Positions 42,524 through 49,507 of a stretch of DNA of 64,000 nucleotides are shown here, piece after piece. Numbering within the stretch: position 1 is the first letter of the stretch; every line of letters starts with the position of its first letter. A program made the translations under genes and the position numbers. The notes below the pieces were generated by a model. The model saw only the letters and a program-made list of their open reading frames with translations. It was not told the origin of the DNA and ran no database searches. Location of the stretch: contig CAJURU010000012.1 in assembly GCA_910588845.1 (NCBI GenBank), positions 15,657-79,656 on the forward strand. The letters run 5' to 3'. This stretch comes from an uncultured Lachnospiraceae bacterium (GTDB taxonomy: Bacteria > Bacillota > Clostridia > Lachnospirales > Lachnospiraceae).

Positions 42524-43801
42524 ATGGAGAAAGTTTTGACGGCAGTTTTTTGTATACTGACAATCACAGAATATGTTTCCATTTATAAGGTAGTGTTTGG
42601 AAAGAGCGTGCAGATTTCCAGAAAGAAATGTATAGGGGTGTTTGCTTCTATGCTTGCGCTGCTTGCGGCGTGTATCATCTGGCAGGACTGGCTGTTTGAT
42701 TTTCGGCGGATATTGCTGTTTCTTGCCTGCGTCCTTGTGCTGTTTTCTCTCTTTCCGCTCTCTTGTGGGGAGAATTTGAAGCTGTTTTTTTCTTCGTTTG
42801 CAGCTTTGATGCTGGTAGAGGGCATTCTTGACTGTATGATTATATTGTTCTTCGATTTGCAAGATATCATAGAGATGAATGCCTATGTTTCGGGTGTCCT
42901 CCTATTGCTCTGGGGATATTATTTTCTCAGGAAGAGAACGTGCGATTTCTTTGGCATATCGGCGCGTTTTAAAGTAGTTGCCGCAGTCATGGTCTATCTG
43001 CTGGCGTTGATGATGAACATTGCCGCCTGGTTTCTTATAGAGTCGTCTTTTGCCTATGGCGCAGGCATGAATTTTTTAGGGCTGTTTGTTCTTTTAGGAA
43101 GCATTGCTTCCGGTATCTTATTGTTGGCGCTCATATATTATTTCAATGGTACTAAGAGTTATGCAAGACAAGCGGAAATTTTAGAGCGGCAGAACGAGCA
43201 GCAGCGGGAATATTTTGAACAGCTTCTGAAAAAAGAGCAGGATACGCGGCAGTTCCGTCACGATTTGGCTGCGGAGCTGTTGGAACTGAAAAGTTATTCT
43301 GAAAACGGCGAGTATGGGAAGCTGAACGATTATTTGGCAGAAATGCTGGGGGAAATCTCAGGCATCAGCAAGCGGCAGTATGATGTGGGTAATGATATTG
43401 TTAATACGATTATTAATTATTATTTTCTGCCCATACGGGAAACATGCAAAGTCAAGGTGAAAGGGTACATGTATGAGGAACAGAAAATTTCCCGGCGGGA
43501 CTTATGCATCGTTGTCTCCAATCTTGTGAAGAATGCGGTGGAAGCGGCTGAAAAAGTGCAGAATGGACAGAGGGAAATTATCTTTGAGGTGCGGCAGGGG
43601 GAAAAGACTCTCAATATTCATGTGGAGAATACCATGGAAGGAGGAGTAGTGTTCCGAAATGGGCTTCCGGTTACCACAAAGACGGATAAAAGAAACCATG
43701 GAATTGGTCTTTGGAACGTAAAAACGGTTGTTGAGAAATATATGGGGCGCTATAACTGCATAGCGAAAAATTGCCGGTATATCGTGGATGTGTTTATATG
43801 A
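42524..43801 (+). CDS. GHKL-domain sensor histidine kinase (AgrC-like)
   Basis: A 425-residue membrane kinase. About six transmembrane helices fill residues 1-205, followed by a coiled segment and the H box FRHDLAAELLELKSY. The GHKL ATPase has the N box NLVKNAVEAAEK and a G box in NHGIGLWNVKTVVEKYMG. This architecture is typical of kinases paired with LytTR regulators. It probably pairs with the regulator at 40490-41200, although the secreted protein gene separates them. The start follows GGAAAGGACGGACT. Confidence 0.9.
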   Translation: MEKVLTAVFCILTITEYVSIYKVVFGKSVQISRKKCIGVFASMLALLAACIIWQDWLFDFRRILLFLACVLVLFSLFPLSCGENLKLFFSSFAALMLVEGILDCMIILFFDLQDIIEMNAYVSGVLLLLWGYYFLRKRTCDFFGISARFKVVAAVMVYLLALMMNIAAWFLIESSFAYGAGMNFLGLFVLLGSIASGILLLALIYYFNGTKSYARQAEILERQNEQQREYFEQLLKKEQDTRQFRHDLAAELLELKSYSENGEYGKLNDYLAEMLGEISGISKRQYDVGNDIVNTIINYYFLPIRETCKVKVKGYMYEEQKISRRDLCIVVSNLVKNAVEAAEKVQNGQREIIFEVRQGEKTLNIHVENTMEGGVVFRNGLPVTTKTDKRNHGIGLWNVKTVVEKYMGRYNCIAKNCRYIVDVFI

Positions 43802-43823
43802 ATTTGAAATGATGAAAGCTTAT

Positions 43824-43846
43824 GGGGGCTGCATTGCGCAGCCCCC
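43824..43846. terminator. G/C-rich hairpin between the kinase and transglutaminase genes
   Basis: GGGGGCTGC pairs with GCAGCCCCC around ATTGC. It stands between convergent stop codons at 43801 and 43858, with no long T tract. Probably a bidirectional terminator. Confidence 0.65.
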
Positions 43847-43857
43847 TGTGACAGTTC

Positions 43858-45996
43858 TTATTTTGTGATGTTGACTTTTTTGGCAGTCGACCACGCGCTG
43901 TAATAAGGTGACTTTGATACGGTTTTGTAAGTTCTTATGCGCACATAATATGTTTTCCCTTTTTTTAATCCCTTAATCGTGGCTTTGGTCTTAGACGCGC
44001 CGGAAACCTTCTGTAGCTTTGCACCGGAAAATTTGCGGTTTGCAGCGTATTGAATCTGATAGCCGGAAACTTTGGAATTTTTCTTCCATTTGACAGATAA
44101 TTTTCTGCCGGAGAGGTTCTTTGTCTGTGACAGTTTGCTTCCCGCCGGGTTTACGGTAATCGTTATTTTTGCGGAGCAGTTTTTGTAATCTTGGTTTCCC
44201 GCTTTGCATGTGATGGTCGCTTTTCCTACGAAATTCATTTTGATGGTAACGGTTCCTTTGGCGTTGACAGTCACGTTTTTGTTGTTGGACTGATATTTGA
44301 TAGTACCGCCTTTTGCGCGGGCATTCAGTTTCAGGCTTTGGGCGGATGTTTTTGTTGTTTTCTGGTGTTTCGTCGTCGCGGTAATTTTGTTGTCGGCTTT
44401 TTGTATTTGAAATGTTCCACGAATAGTTCCGATATAATTTTCTTTTCCGGTTACCGTGATGACGGCGGTTCCTGCGTGGATGTTTTGGCTGTATGTTACT
44501 GTATAATTGGAGGGTGATAAGATAGCGCCGCCATTTTTTACGGTGACAGAAGGGCGTTTTTCCTTGCCGTTATAAACAAGATTCTCCTGTTTTGCCAAGG
44601 AAATCTGAAAACCGGATATGTCAACAGTTGTCGGCGTTAATGTTTTCGCCAGATAAACGGTACCCTCTTCATTGGGACTGGGGGCGAAAAGATATTTCAG
44701 TTCCCCAGAACTTAGAAGATTCATGCCATAAATATGGCCGGTCTTTTTTAATTCCCCGGATAAGGAAAAGATTACGGTACTTTTTTCCGTTGCCGGATCC
44801 CATTCATAGATGTCATATTTCCCCGAATAATATAATTTTCCGTCAAATGCTCCCGTGCCGACGTATTTCCCCTGCCAGAAAGAAAGATCGTTACCGATGA
44901 CGTTCCAGACGTCATTGATTTTAATGAGAGGTTTTACGGCCGTTAAATCTGTGCCGTTGCAGGCGTATTGATAGATACTGTCCTGTCCGTCAAAGCCATA
45001 CCAGGCGCCGTTTATATACTCAAACCCCGTATCTGACATGTTCCAGAAGTAACTGTCATATTTTGTCTCTGAGGCAGCGCTTTTGGGTAAGCCTCCGGTC
45101 AAAGCCCAGTCTGATGCCGCATGGCCGCCGGTTTCGGACTCAAAGAAATCCGTGCTTTTCAGAAGATACAGATGGCGTGCCCTGCCGAGCCGGTCATTGG
45201 TAGGGTCATTCCAGGTCACGTCAACGTTGTAGTAGGAATTGCCAATTTTTACCATATCCCATGCATGGTTCAGTTGGCCGCTGCTCACCATTTCGCAGGA
45301 CAATCCCAGCTCATGCGCTAAATCCAGGAATGCCAGCGCATAACCCTGGCAGACGGCAGTTTTATTGACAAATACGTCATATGCCGTATGTTTTGAGAGG
45401 CTTCTGTCGTATTCACAGCTGCGCGCCAGATAATCATTGATGTAGAGCGCTTTCTCCATATCGCTCCAGGATTTGTCAGCCCTGTTTATGATGGCGGTGA
45501 CTTCGCGGTTATAAGCGTCCCGCATGGCCTTGGCCGCATTTTTATCTTCCGTGGCGTACTCAATCATAACATTTGAGACAAAGCCGCCGGAAGAATAATA
45601 GGAATAAGCCCCGCTGACATAAAAGAATTTTGGATTGGAATTGAGTGCGTCGGCATAGAGCGTGTGCAATTCTTCCGGCGTGATTTGAAAGGCGCTCAAA
45701 TCACAAGTGTCGGCAAAAGAATTCCATGCCGTCAGCAATTTGTCCTGAATCTGCTTTTGTGTGTCAGACAATTCACGAATCATGTCCGGCTGTGCAGAGA
45801 ATCTTGCCTGTCTGCCGGCAGCGTTGGACTCCGGCAGAAGTCCTCCTTCCTGTAATACCTCAGCGGATAAATCCTCATACGTTGCAGGTACAGTCTCTTC
45901 ATGCGCCGGGGCGACTTCCGCCGCCGAGATTTCTGTAGTCATTCCTGCCCAGCAAATAAATATTCCCAGAAATAACATCCTAAGTATTTTTTTCAT
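43858..45996 (-). CDS. Secreted transglutaminase-like protein with Ig-like and fibronectin-type repeats
   Basis: A 712-residue exported protein. After a signal peptide (ending near EISAAEV) comes a helical region, then a transglutaminase-like cysteine peptidase domain with a complete triad: Cys in KTAVCQGYAL, His in LNHAWDMVK and Asp in NVDVTWNDP. A beta-propeller-like middle (VYLAKTLTP, YDIYEWDPATEKS) follows. The C-terminus has a beta module like that of the CAP protein (NYTVTYSQNIHAGTAVITVTG), a further Ig-like module and a final fibronectin-III-like domain. Lysine-rich end, no sortase motif. ATG (complement of 45994-45996) follows GGAAGGGAAGGAC. It is the only minus-strand gene inside the element and may modify wall or extracellular proteins. 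Confidence 0.85.
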   Translation of the reverse strand: MKKILRMLFLGIFICWAGMTTEISAAEVAPAHEETVPATYEDLSAEVLQEGGLLPESNAAGRQARFSAQPDMIRELSDTQKQIQDKLLTAWNSFADTCDLSAFQITPEELHTLYADALNSNPKFFYVSGAYSYYSSGGFVSNVMIEYATEDKNAAKAMRDAYNREVTAIINRADKSWSDMEKALYINDYLARSCEYDRSLSKHTAYDVFVNKTAVCQGYALAFLDLAHELGLSCEMVSSGQLNHAWDMVKIGNSYYNVDVTWNDPTNDRLGRARHLYLLKSTDFFESETGGHAASDWALTGGLPKSAASETKYDSYFWNMSDTGFEYINGAWYGFDGQDSIYQYACNGTDLTAVKPLIKINDVWNVIGNDLSFWQGKYVGTGAFDGKLYYSGKYDIYEWDPATEKSTVIFSLSGELKKTGHIYGMNLLSSGELKYLFAPSPNEEGTVYLAKTLTPTTVDISGFQISLAKQENLVYNGKEKRPSVTVKNGGAILSPSNYTVTYSQNIHAGTAVITVTGKENYIGTIRGTFQIQKADNKITATTKHQKTTKTSAQSLKLNARAKGGTIKYQSNNKNVTVNAKGTVTIKMNFVGKATITCKAGNQDYKNCSAKITITVNPAGSKLSQTKNLSGRKLSVKWKKNSKVSGYQIQYAANRKFSGAKLQKVSGASKTKATIKGLKKGKTYYVRIRTYKTVSKSPYYSAWSTAKKVNITK

Positions 45997-46162
45997 ATTT
46001 GTCCTTCCCTTCCTGGCGTAATATTTGATATTACGAATCCATATCAAACGCTACGGCCGAGTTCTATAATTATTGTCTTCCATAAATATTATATGTAAAT
46101 TATAACAGAAAAACAAGACGGTTCTTAATCTATCGTTTTGTAGTCCAATCTGTTCGTTACTG

Positions 46163-46196
46163 TTCATACCGAAACTTTTCCATTCATAAAATGAAT
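46163..46196 (+). promoter_or_regulatory. Candidate promoter with overlapping palindrome upstream of the recombinase operon
   Basis: TTCATA, an 18-bp spacer and TAAAAT (46187-46192) form a plausible promoter. The -10 is embedded in the inverted repeat ATTCAT-AAA-ATGAAT (46182-46196), which could be an operator. The 226-bp gap 45997-46222 otherwise holds only A/T-rich DNA. Confidence 0.4.
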
Positions 46197-46222
46197 AGAA
46201 TTAACTGAAAGAAGGAAGGAAA

Positions 46223-46357
46223 ATGGAGAAAGAGAAACGGACAGGTAACAGAAGAAGCGGTAGTCAGCGTCGTCTACAAGTAAATGTAATCTATGGAAAC
46301 GTCCCGCTTATGGAGTGCATGAAACATATTATTCGCGGAAAACATAATCTCAAATAG
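46223..46357 (+). CDS. 44-residue basic protein upstream of the recombinase (candidate directionality factor)
   Basis: ATG 46223, with GAAGGAAGGAAA just before it, opens 44 codons ending TAG at 46355-46357, 13 bp before the recombinase start. The product starts with a highly basic MEKEKRTGNRRSGSQRR stretch and continues with VNVIYGNVPLMECMKHIIRG, which could form a short strand and helix. No known family is recognised. Small basic proteins next to large serine recombinases often control excision; that role here is an inference. Confidence 0.65.
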   Translation: MEKEKRTGNRRSGSQRRLQVNVIYGNVPLMECMKHIIRGKHNLK

Positions 46358-46370
46358 AGGGGGAATTCCT

Positions 46371-47921
46371 ATGAATGGCAAGCGAGCAGTTTTGTATTTG
46401 AGACTTTCCAAAGAAGATCTGCACAAGATAAGGGAGGGCGACGACAGCGCCAGCATCAAAAACCAACGGCTGATGTTAATGGAATATGCGTTGGCAATGG
46501 GGTATCAGATTACGGACGTCTATTCTGATGATGATGAGAGCGGACTATACGACAGCAGGCCAGGCTTTGAACGGATGATGGAGGACGCCAGGCTGGGCAA
46601 ATTTGATCTTGTGATCGCCAAAAGCCAGTCAAGATTTTCCCGCAATATGGAGCATATCGAGAAGTATCTGCACCATGATTTCCCACTGCTTGGCATACGC
46701 TTTATCGGCGTGGCGGACAATGCTGACACCGAGAATTTGGGCAACAAAAAGGCGAGGCAGATTAATGGGCTTGTCAACGAGTGGTACTGCGAAGATTTGT
46801 CCGACAATATCCGCTCTGTGTTCAAAGCCAAAATGAAAGCGGGACAGTTTTTAGGCTCTTCCTGTCCATATGGTTACCGCAAAGACCCCGAGAATCACAA
46901 TCATCTGTTGATTGACGAGTATGCGGCGTCGATTGTCCGCAGAATATTTGCACTCTATCTCGAAGGATATGGAAAAGGCAGAATAGCCGCTATGCTTTCC
47001 GCAGAGGGCGTGCTGATTCCCACACGCTACAAGCAGGAAGTTCTTGGCGTTTCTTACAGCAACAGCAGATTGCTGCCGCAGACTAAGGCGTGGTCTTACC
47101 AGACAATACATACTATTCTGGGAAATCCGGTTTACACTGGAATGCTTGTTCAGAATAAATATAACAAATTATCCTACAAGGACAAGCGGAAAGTAAAGAC
47201 GCCCAAAGAGTCCTGGATTATTGCAGAAAATACCCATGAGCCTATCATTGACAAGCATACGTTTGCGTTGGTTCAGGAACTGTCTGGGCAGCGAACGAGG
47301 GCTGTGCATACTGCGCCCAACGGTTTGTTTTCCGGGAAACTGTTCTGTGCAGATTGCAAGAAATCTATGGAGCGGCTGTATGCCAGACATGGGGAGCGCG
47401 GGTTTATCGGTTATGTCTGCAAAACTTATAAAAAGCAGGGAAAGCGATTTTGTGAAAGCCACAAGATATTAAAGGAGGAATTAGAACAGGCAGTATTCTC
47501 TTCTCTAAAGGATGAAATAACGAGTATACTTACGGACAGCGACAAGCAAGAACTGCGGCAGTTTGAAGCGGCAAACTTGCACAGAGACAGTACTTCGGAG
47601 CAAATTGAAATATTGCGGGGCCAAATGGAGAAAATACAGAAATATAAGAAAGGGGCTTTTGAAAAATACCTTGACAATGTTATAATGGAATCTGACTACA
47701 GACAGTATACGAAGCAGTATGACAGCCGGCTTATAGAGCTCGAACGTCATATTCGTGCACTTTCAGGTATCAGTGATGCACAAAAGGTACGGCAGGGTGT
47801 GGATACGACGAAAGAAACTATTGATAAGTTAGAGAGGCGTGTTGTCATAGAATTGATTGATAAGATTGAAGTCGGTGTGGATGGATCATTGACGATCTAC
47901 TATAAATTTGAAGCCCCATAG
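46371..47921 (+). CDS. Large serine recombinase (site-specific integrase/excisionase)
   Basis: A 516-residue member of the large serine recombinase family. The N-terminal resolvase catalytic domain has RAVLYLRLSKEDL with nucleophile Ser13, then SIKNQR, SQSRFSRN and GVADNADTEN. The recombinase domain follows (CPYGYRKDPENHNHLLIDE ... AWSYQTIHTILGNPVYTG). The zinc ribbon (LFCADCKKSMER...CKTYKKQGKRFCESH) and a C-terminal coiled coil (about 385-480) complete the usual architecture. It appears intact. Its stop lies 59 bp from the right crossover core, the arrangement expected if attP lies next to the integrase gene. It is the best candidate for the enzyme that inserted and could excise the 13.1-kb element. 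Confidence 0.95.
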   Translation: MNGKRAVLYLRLSKEDLHKIREGDDSASIKNQRLMLMEYALAMGYQITDVYSDDDESGLYDSRPGFERMMEDARLGKFDLVIAKSQSRFSRNMEHIEKYLHHDFPLLGIRFIGVADNADTENLGNKKARQINGLVNEWYCEDLSDNIRSVFKAKMKAGQFLGSSCPYGYRKDPENHNHLLIDEYAASIVRRIFALYLEGYGKGRIAAMLSAEGVLIPTRYKQEVLGVSYSNSRLLPQTKAWSYQTIHTILGNPVYTGMLVQNKYNKLSYKDKRKVKTPKESWIIAENTHEPIIDKHTFALVQELSGQRTRAVHTAPNGLFSGKLFCADCKKSMERLYARHGERGFIGYVCKTYKKQGKRFCESHKILKEELEQAVFSSLKDEITSILTDSDKQELRQFEAANLHRDSTSEQIEILRGQMEKIQKYKKGAFEKYLDNVIMESDYRQYTKQYDSRLIELERHIRALSGISDAQKVRQGVDTTKETIDKLERRVVIELIDKIEVGVDGSLTIYYKFEAP

Positions 47922-48440
47922 CTTTTGCGGCATACTTGCATCGGGCAAAGTGCAGGTATGGTTCCCCATCCTATAGGAAGCACAGGCGTCGTTGGCACTG
48001 GCAACAGAGATACATTTGAGCATGGTGTCAACGGTCTGTGTCTCGCCAGGCTCCAAAAATACCTGTGAGCCGCCCATGCTGGCGGCATACTCGGAGACCG
48101 TCACCGTGTCGTCGAGAGAGATTTTCCCCTCTTGCAGAGCATCAAAAATCAAAATCATCGTCATAATCTTGGTGATGCTGGCCGGGTGCCTTTGCATGTC
48201 GGGCTCTTTTTCATAGATGACTTGGCCGGTGGAGGCTTCCATCAGCACTACAGAGGGTGCGGATACGGAGAGCTCCGCTGCTGCGGTGTTGCTTTCCATA
48301 TCAGTTTGGGGCTGTGTTCCGGTCTCCGTACCGGCTTGTGTACCGCTTTCCGTGCCGGTTTCGCTCCCGGAAGGGGCGGCGGGCAGCAGAGATGAAAACA
48401 GCAGGGTGATTGATAACAGGAATGATAAAATACAACGCAT
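47886..48440 (-). CDS. dacF: N-terminal half of the interrupted D-Ala-D-Ala carboxypeptidase (dacF, 5' part)
   Basis: The real dacF start (complement of 48438-48440, after GGAGGTTATGCC) opens a signal peptide (1-21), a Gly/Thr/Gln low-complexity linker (24-47) and the first part of a PBP5/DacF catalytic domain: the SxxK motif SITK (Ser88, Lys91) and SxN in SANDAC (Ser148-Asn150). Homology stops at Cys153 (47982-47984). The frame then runs 31 codons into element DNA (A-S-Y-R-M-G-N...) and stops at 47886, overlapping the recombinase 3' end. The KTG motif is missing, so the present product should be inactive. The missing part is at 34107-34898; joined, they give about 416 residues, a normal DacF length. 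Confidence 0.92.
   Translation of the reverse strand: MRCILSFLLSITLLFSSLLPAAPSGSETGTESGTQAGTETGTQPQTDMESNTAAAELSVSAPSVVLMEASTGQVIYEKEPDMQRHPASITKIMTMILIFDALQEGKISLDDTVTVSEYAASMGGSQVFLEPGETQTVDTMLKCISVASANDACASYRMGNHTCTLPDASMPQKLWGFKFIVDRQ
47931..47960. repeat. Inverted repeat between recombinase stop and right core
   Basis: CATACTTGCA (47931-47940) and TGCAGGTATG (47951-47960) are inverted copies with one mismatch, separated by TCGGGCAAAG. It may end recombinase transcription or be part of the recombinase binding site. Confidence 0.6.
47981..47984. other. Right crossover core (attachment site) in dacF
   Basis: CACA, the second copy of the core at 34898-34901. dacF 5' coding sequence is to its right (GGCGTCGTTGGC) and element DNA to its left. 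The pair sets the element ends to within 4 bp. Confidence 0.7.
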
Positions 48441-48529
48441 GGCATAACCTCCGGGAATGAGGCTGCTGCAAAGTATTCCCTGTTTTGCGAACACCCTCAT
48501 AATAATATATTACAGTGTAAGCAAAGGGC

Positions 48530-49402
48530 ATGGACGATATGATAATTTTGATAATAATTTTACTTGTAATACTTGTTTCTGTTTTATGGCAGAGGCGGGA
48601 GCTTGGCAAATTTGAGGTTACGCATTATATAGTTCCATCGGCGAAAATAAAATCACCCGTTTCGGTGGCTGTGATTTCAGATTTACATGGATTTTCTTAT
48701 GGGGAGAATAATCACAAACTGCTGGATGAGACGGCGAAAATGAAACCCCAGGCAATTTTCATTCCCGGCGATATGTTGGTGAGCAAATACCCGCACACTT
48801 ATGCGGCCGCTCTTGAAACCCTGGCGGAGCTCGTAAAAATTGCACCTGTATATTACAGCTACGGAAACCATGAGAGCCGGCTGCGGGAGCCGGAGTGCGT
48901 CAACCACGGACTGTTTGAACAGTATATGAAGAACGTACGCGCGCTGGGCGTGACAGTGATGGATACGGAGACGCGCAGTATTTCCCTGGGGGAGAACCGG
49001 GTGATGCTGTCCGCTTTGGAGTTGGAATTAGATTACTATGAAAAAGGTTCTATCGTACCCCTGGAAGCATCTTATATGCATAAGCATCTGCCGCTTGTGG
49101 AACCGGAGAAGTTTCAGATTCTACTGGCCCACAATCCTGCTTATGCAGAGCATTATGCCAAGTGGGGAGCGGATGTCACGTTTTGTGGGCATAACCATGG
49201 CGGCCTTGTCCGTATTCCTGGAATCGGCAGCCTGGTTTCTCCGCAGCTGACATTATTTCCCCAATACGATGCGGGTAAGTTTGAGCTGGAAGGACGTTTC
49301 GTGATTGTCAGCCGCGGGCTGGGCACCCACACCTTTCATGTACGGGTGTTTAACCGGGCGGAACTTCTGGCGGTGGAATTTGTACCGCAGCGCCGGGGAT
49401 AG
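48530..49402 (+). CDS. Membrane-anchored metallophosphoesterase
   Basis: A 290-residue calcineurin-like phosphoesterase with an N-terminal transmembrane helix (about 3-18). The metal-binding motifs are complete: ISDLHG, PGDMLVS, YGNHES, LLAHNP and GHNHGG. The order resembles the YkuE/UDP-2,3-diacylglucosamine pyrophosphatase-like branch, and the active site would be outside or at the membrane. Substrate unknown. It is divergent from dacF, and this pair was presumably adjacent before the insertion. Confidence 0.88.
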   Translation: MDDMIILIIILLVILVSVLWQRRELGKFEVTHYIVPSAKIKSPVSVAVISDLHGFSYGENNHKLLDETAKMKPQAIFIPGDMLVSKYPHTYAAALETLAELVKIAPVYYSYGNHESRLREPECVNHGLFEQYMKNVRALGVTVMDTETRSISLGENRVMLSALELELDYYEKGSIVPLEASYMHKHLPLVEPEKFQILLAHNPAYAEHYAKWGADVTFCGHNHGGLVRIPGIGSLVSPQLTLFPQYDAGKFELEGRFVIVSRGLGTHTFHVRVFNRAELLAVEFVPQRRG

Positions 49403-49507
49403 TATATCAGAGCTTAACTGTGGGAAGATACTTATCAGATGCGAGTGACGAAGGCGTCTTTGGCGAGGCGGTATTTGTCAAGCTAGCGCAGGGATTGGAG
49501 GTTGATT

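Larger units (their letters stand above)
34902..47984. mobile_element. 13.1-kb integrated element interrupting dacF, carrying a large serine recombinase
   Basis: The two halves of one dacF gene, in the same orientation and correct order for a simple insertion, flank this segment; both boundaries share only CACA. A complete large serine recombinase gene ends 59 bp inside the right boundary, as is normal for such integrases. Removing one core plus the interior (13,083 bp) restores the dacF frame exactly. Cargo, left to right: iorA, iorB, phenylacetate-CoA ligase, acyl-CoA synthetase, LytTR regulator, secreted beta-propeller-like protein, GHKL sensor kinase, secreted transglutaminase (minus strand), a 44-residue protein, recombinase. 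No conjugation, replication or phage structural genes are seen. Codon use looks like the host by eye. Confidence 0.88.

Noticed and set aside
46140..46180. Possible sporulation sigma factor (sigma-K/G type) promoter upstream of the recombinase
   Set aside because: CATA-like -10 strings occur, but no correctly spaced -35 was found, so sporulation control is not supported by the sequence.
34107..48440. Intein, group II intron or inversion as the cause of the dacF split
   Set aside because: No reverse transcriptase, maturase or homing endonuclease is present, both halves keep the same strand and order, and a serine recombinase sits at the boundary; a simple insertion explains everything.
34107..48440. 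Assembly chimera as the cause of the dacF split
   Set aside because: Cannot be excluded from one sequence, but an in-frame join at a shared core next to a recombinase gene would be an unlikely accident.
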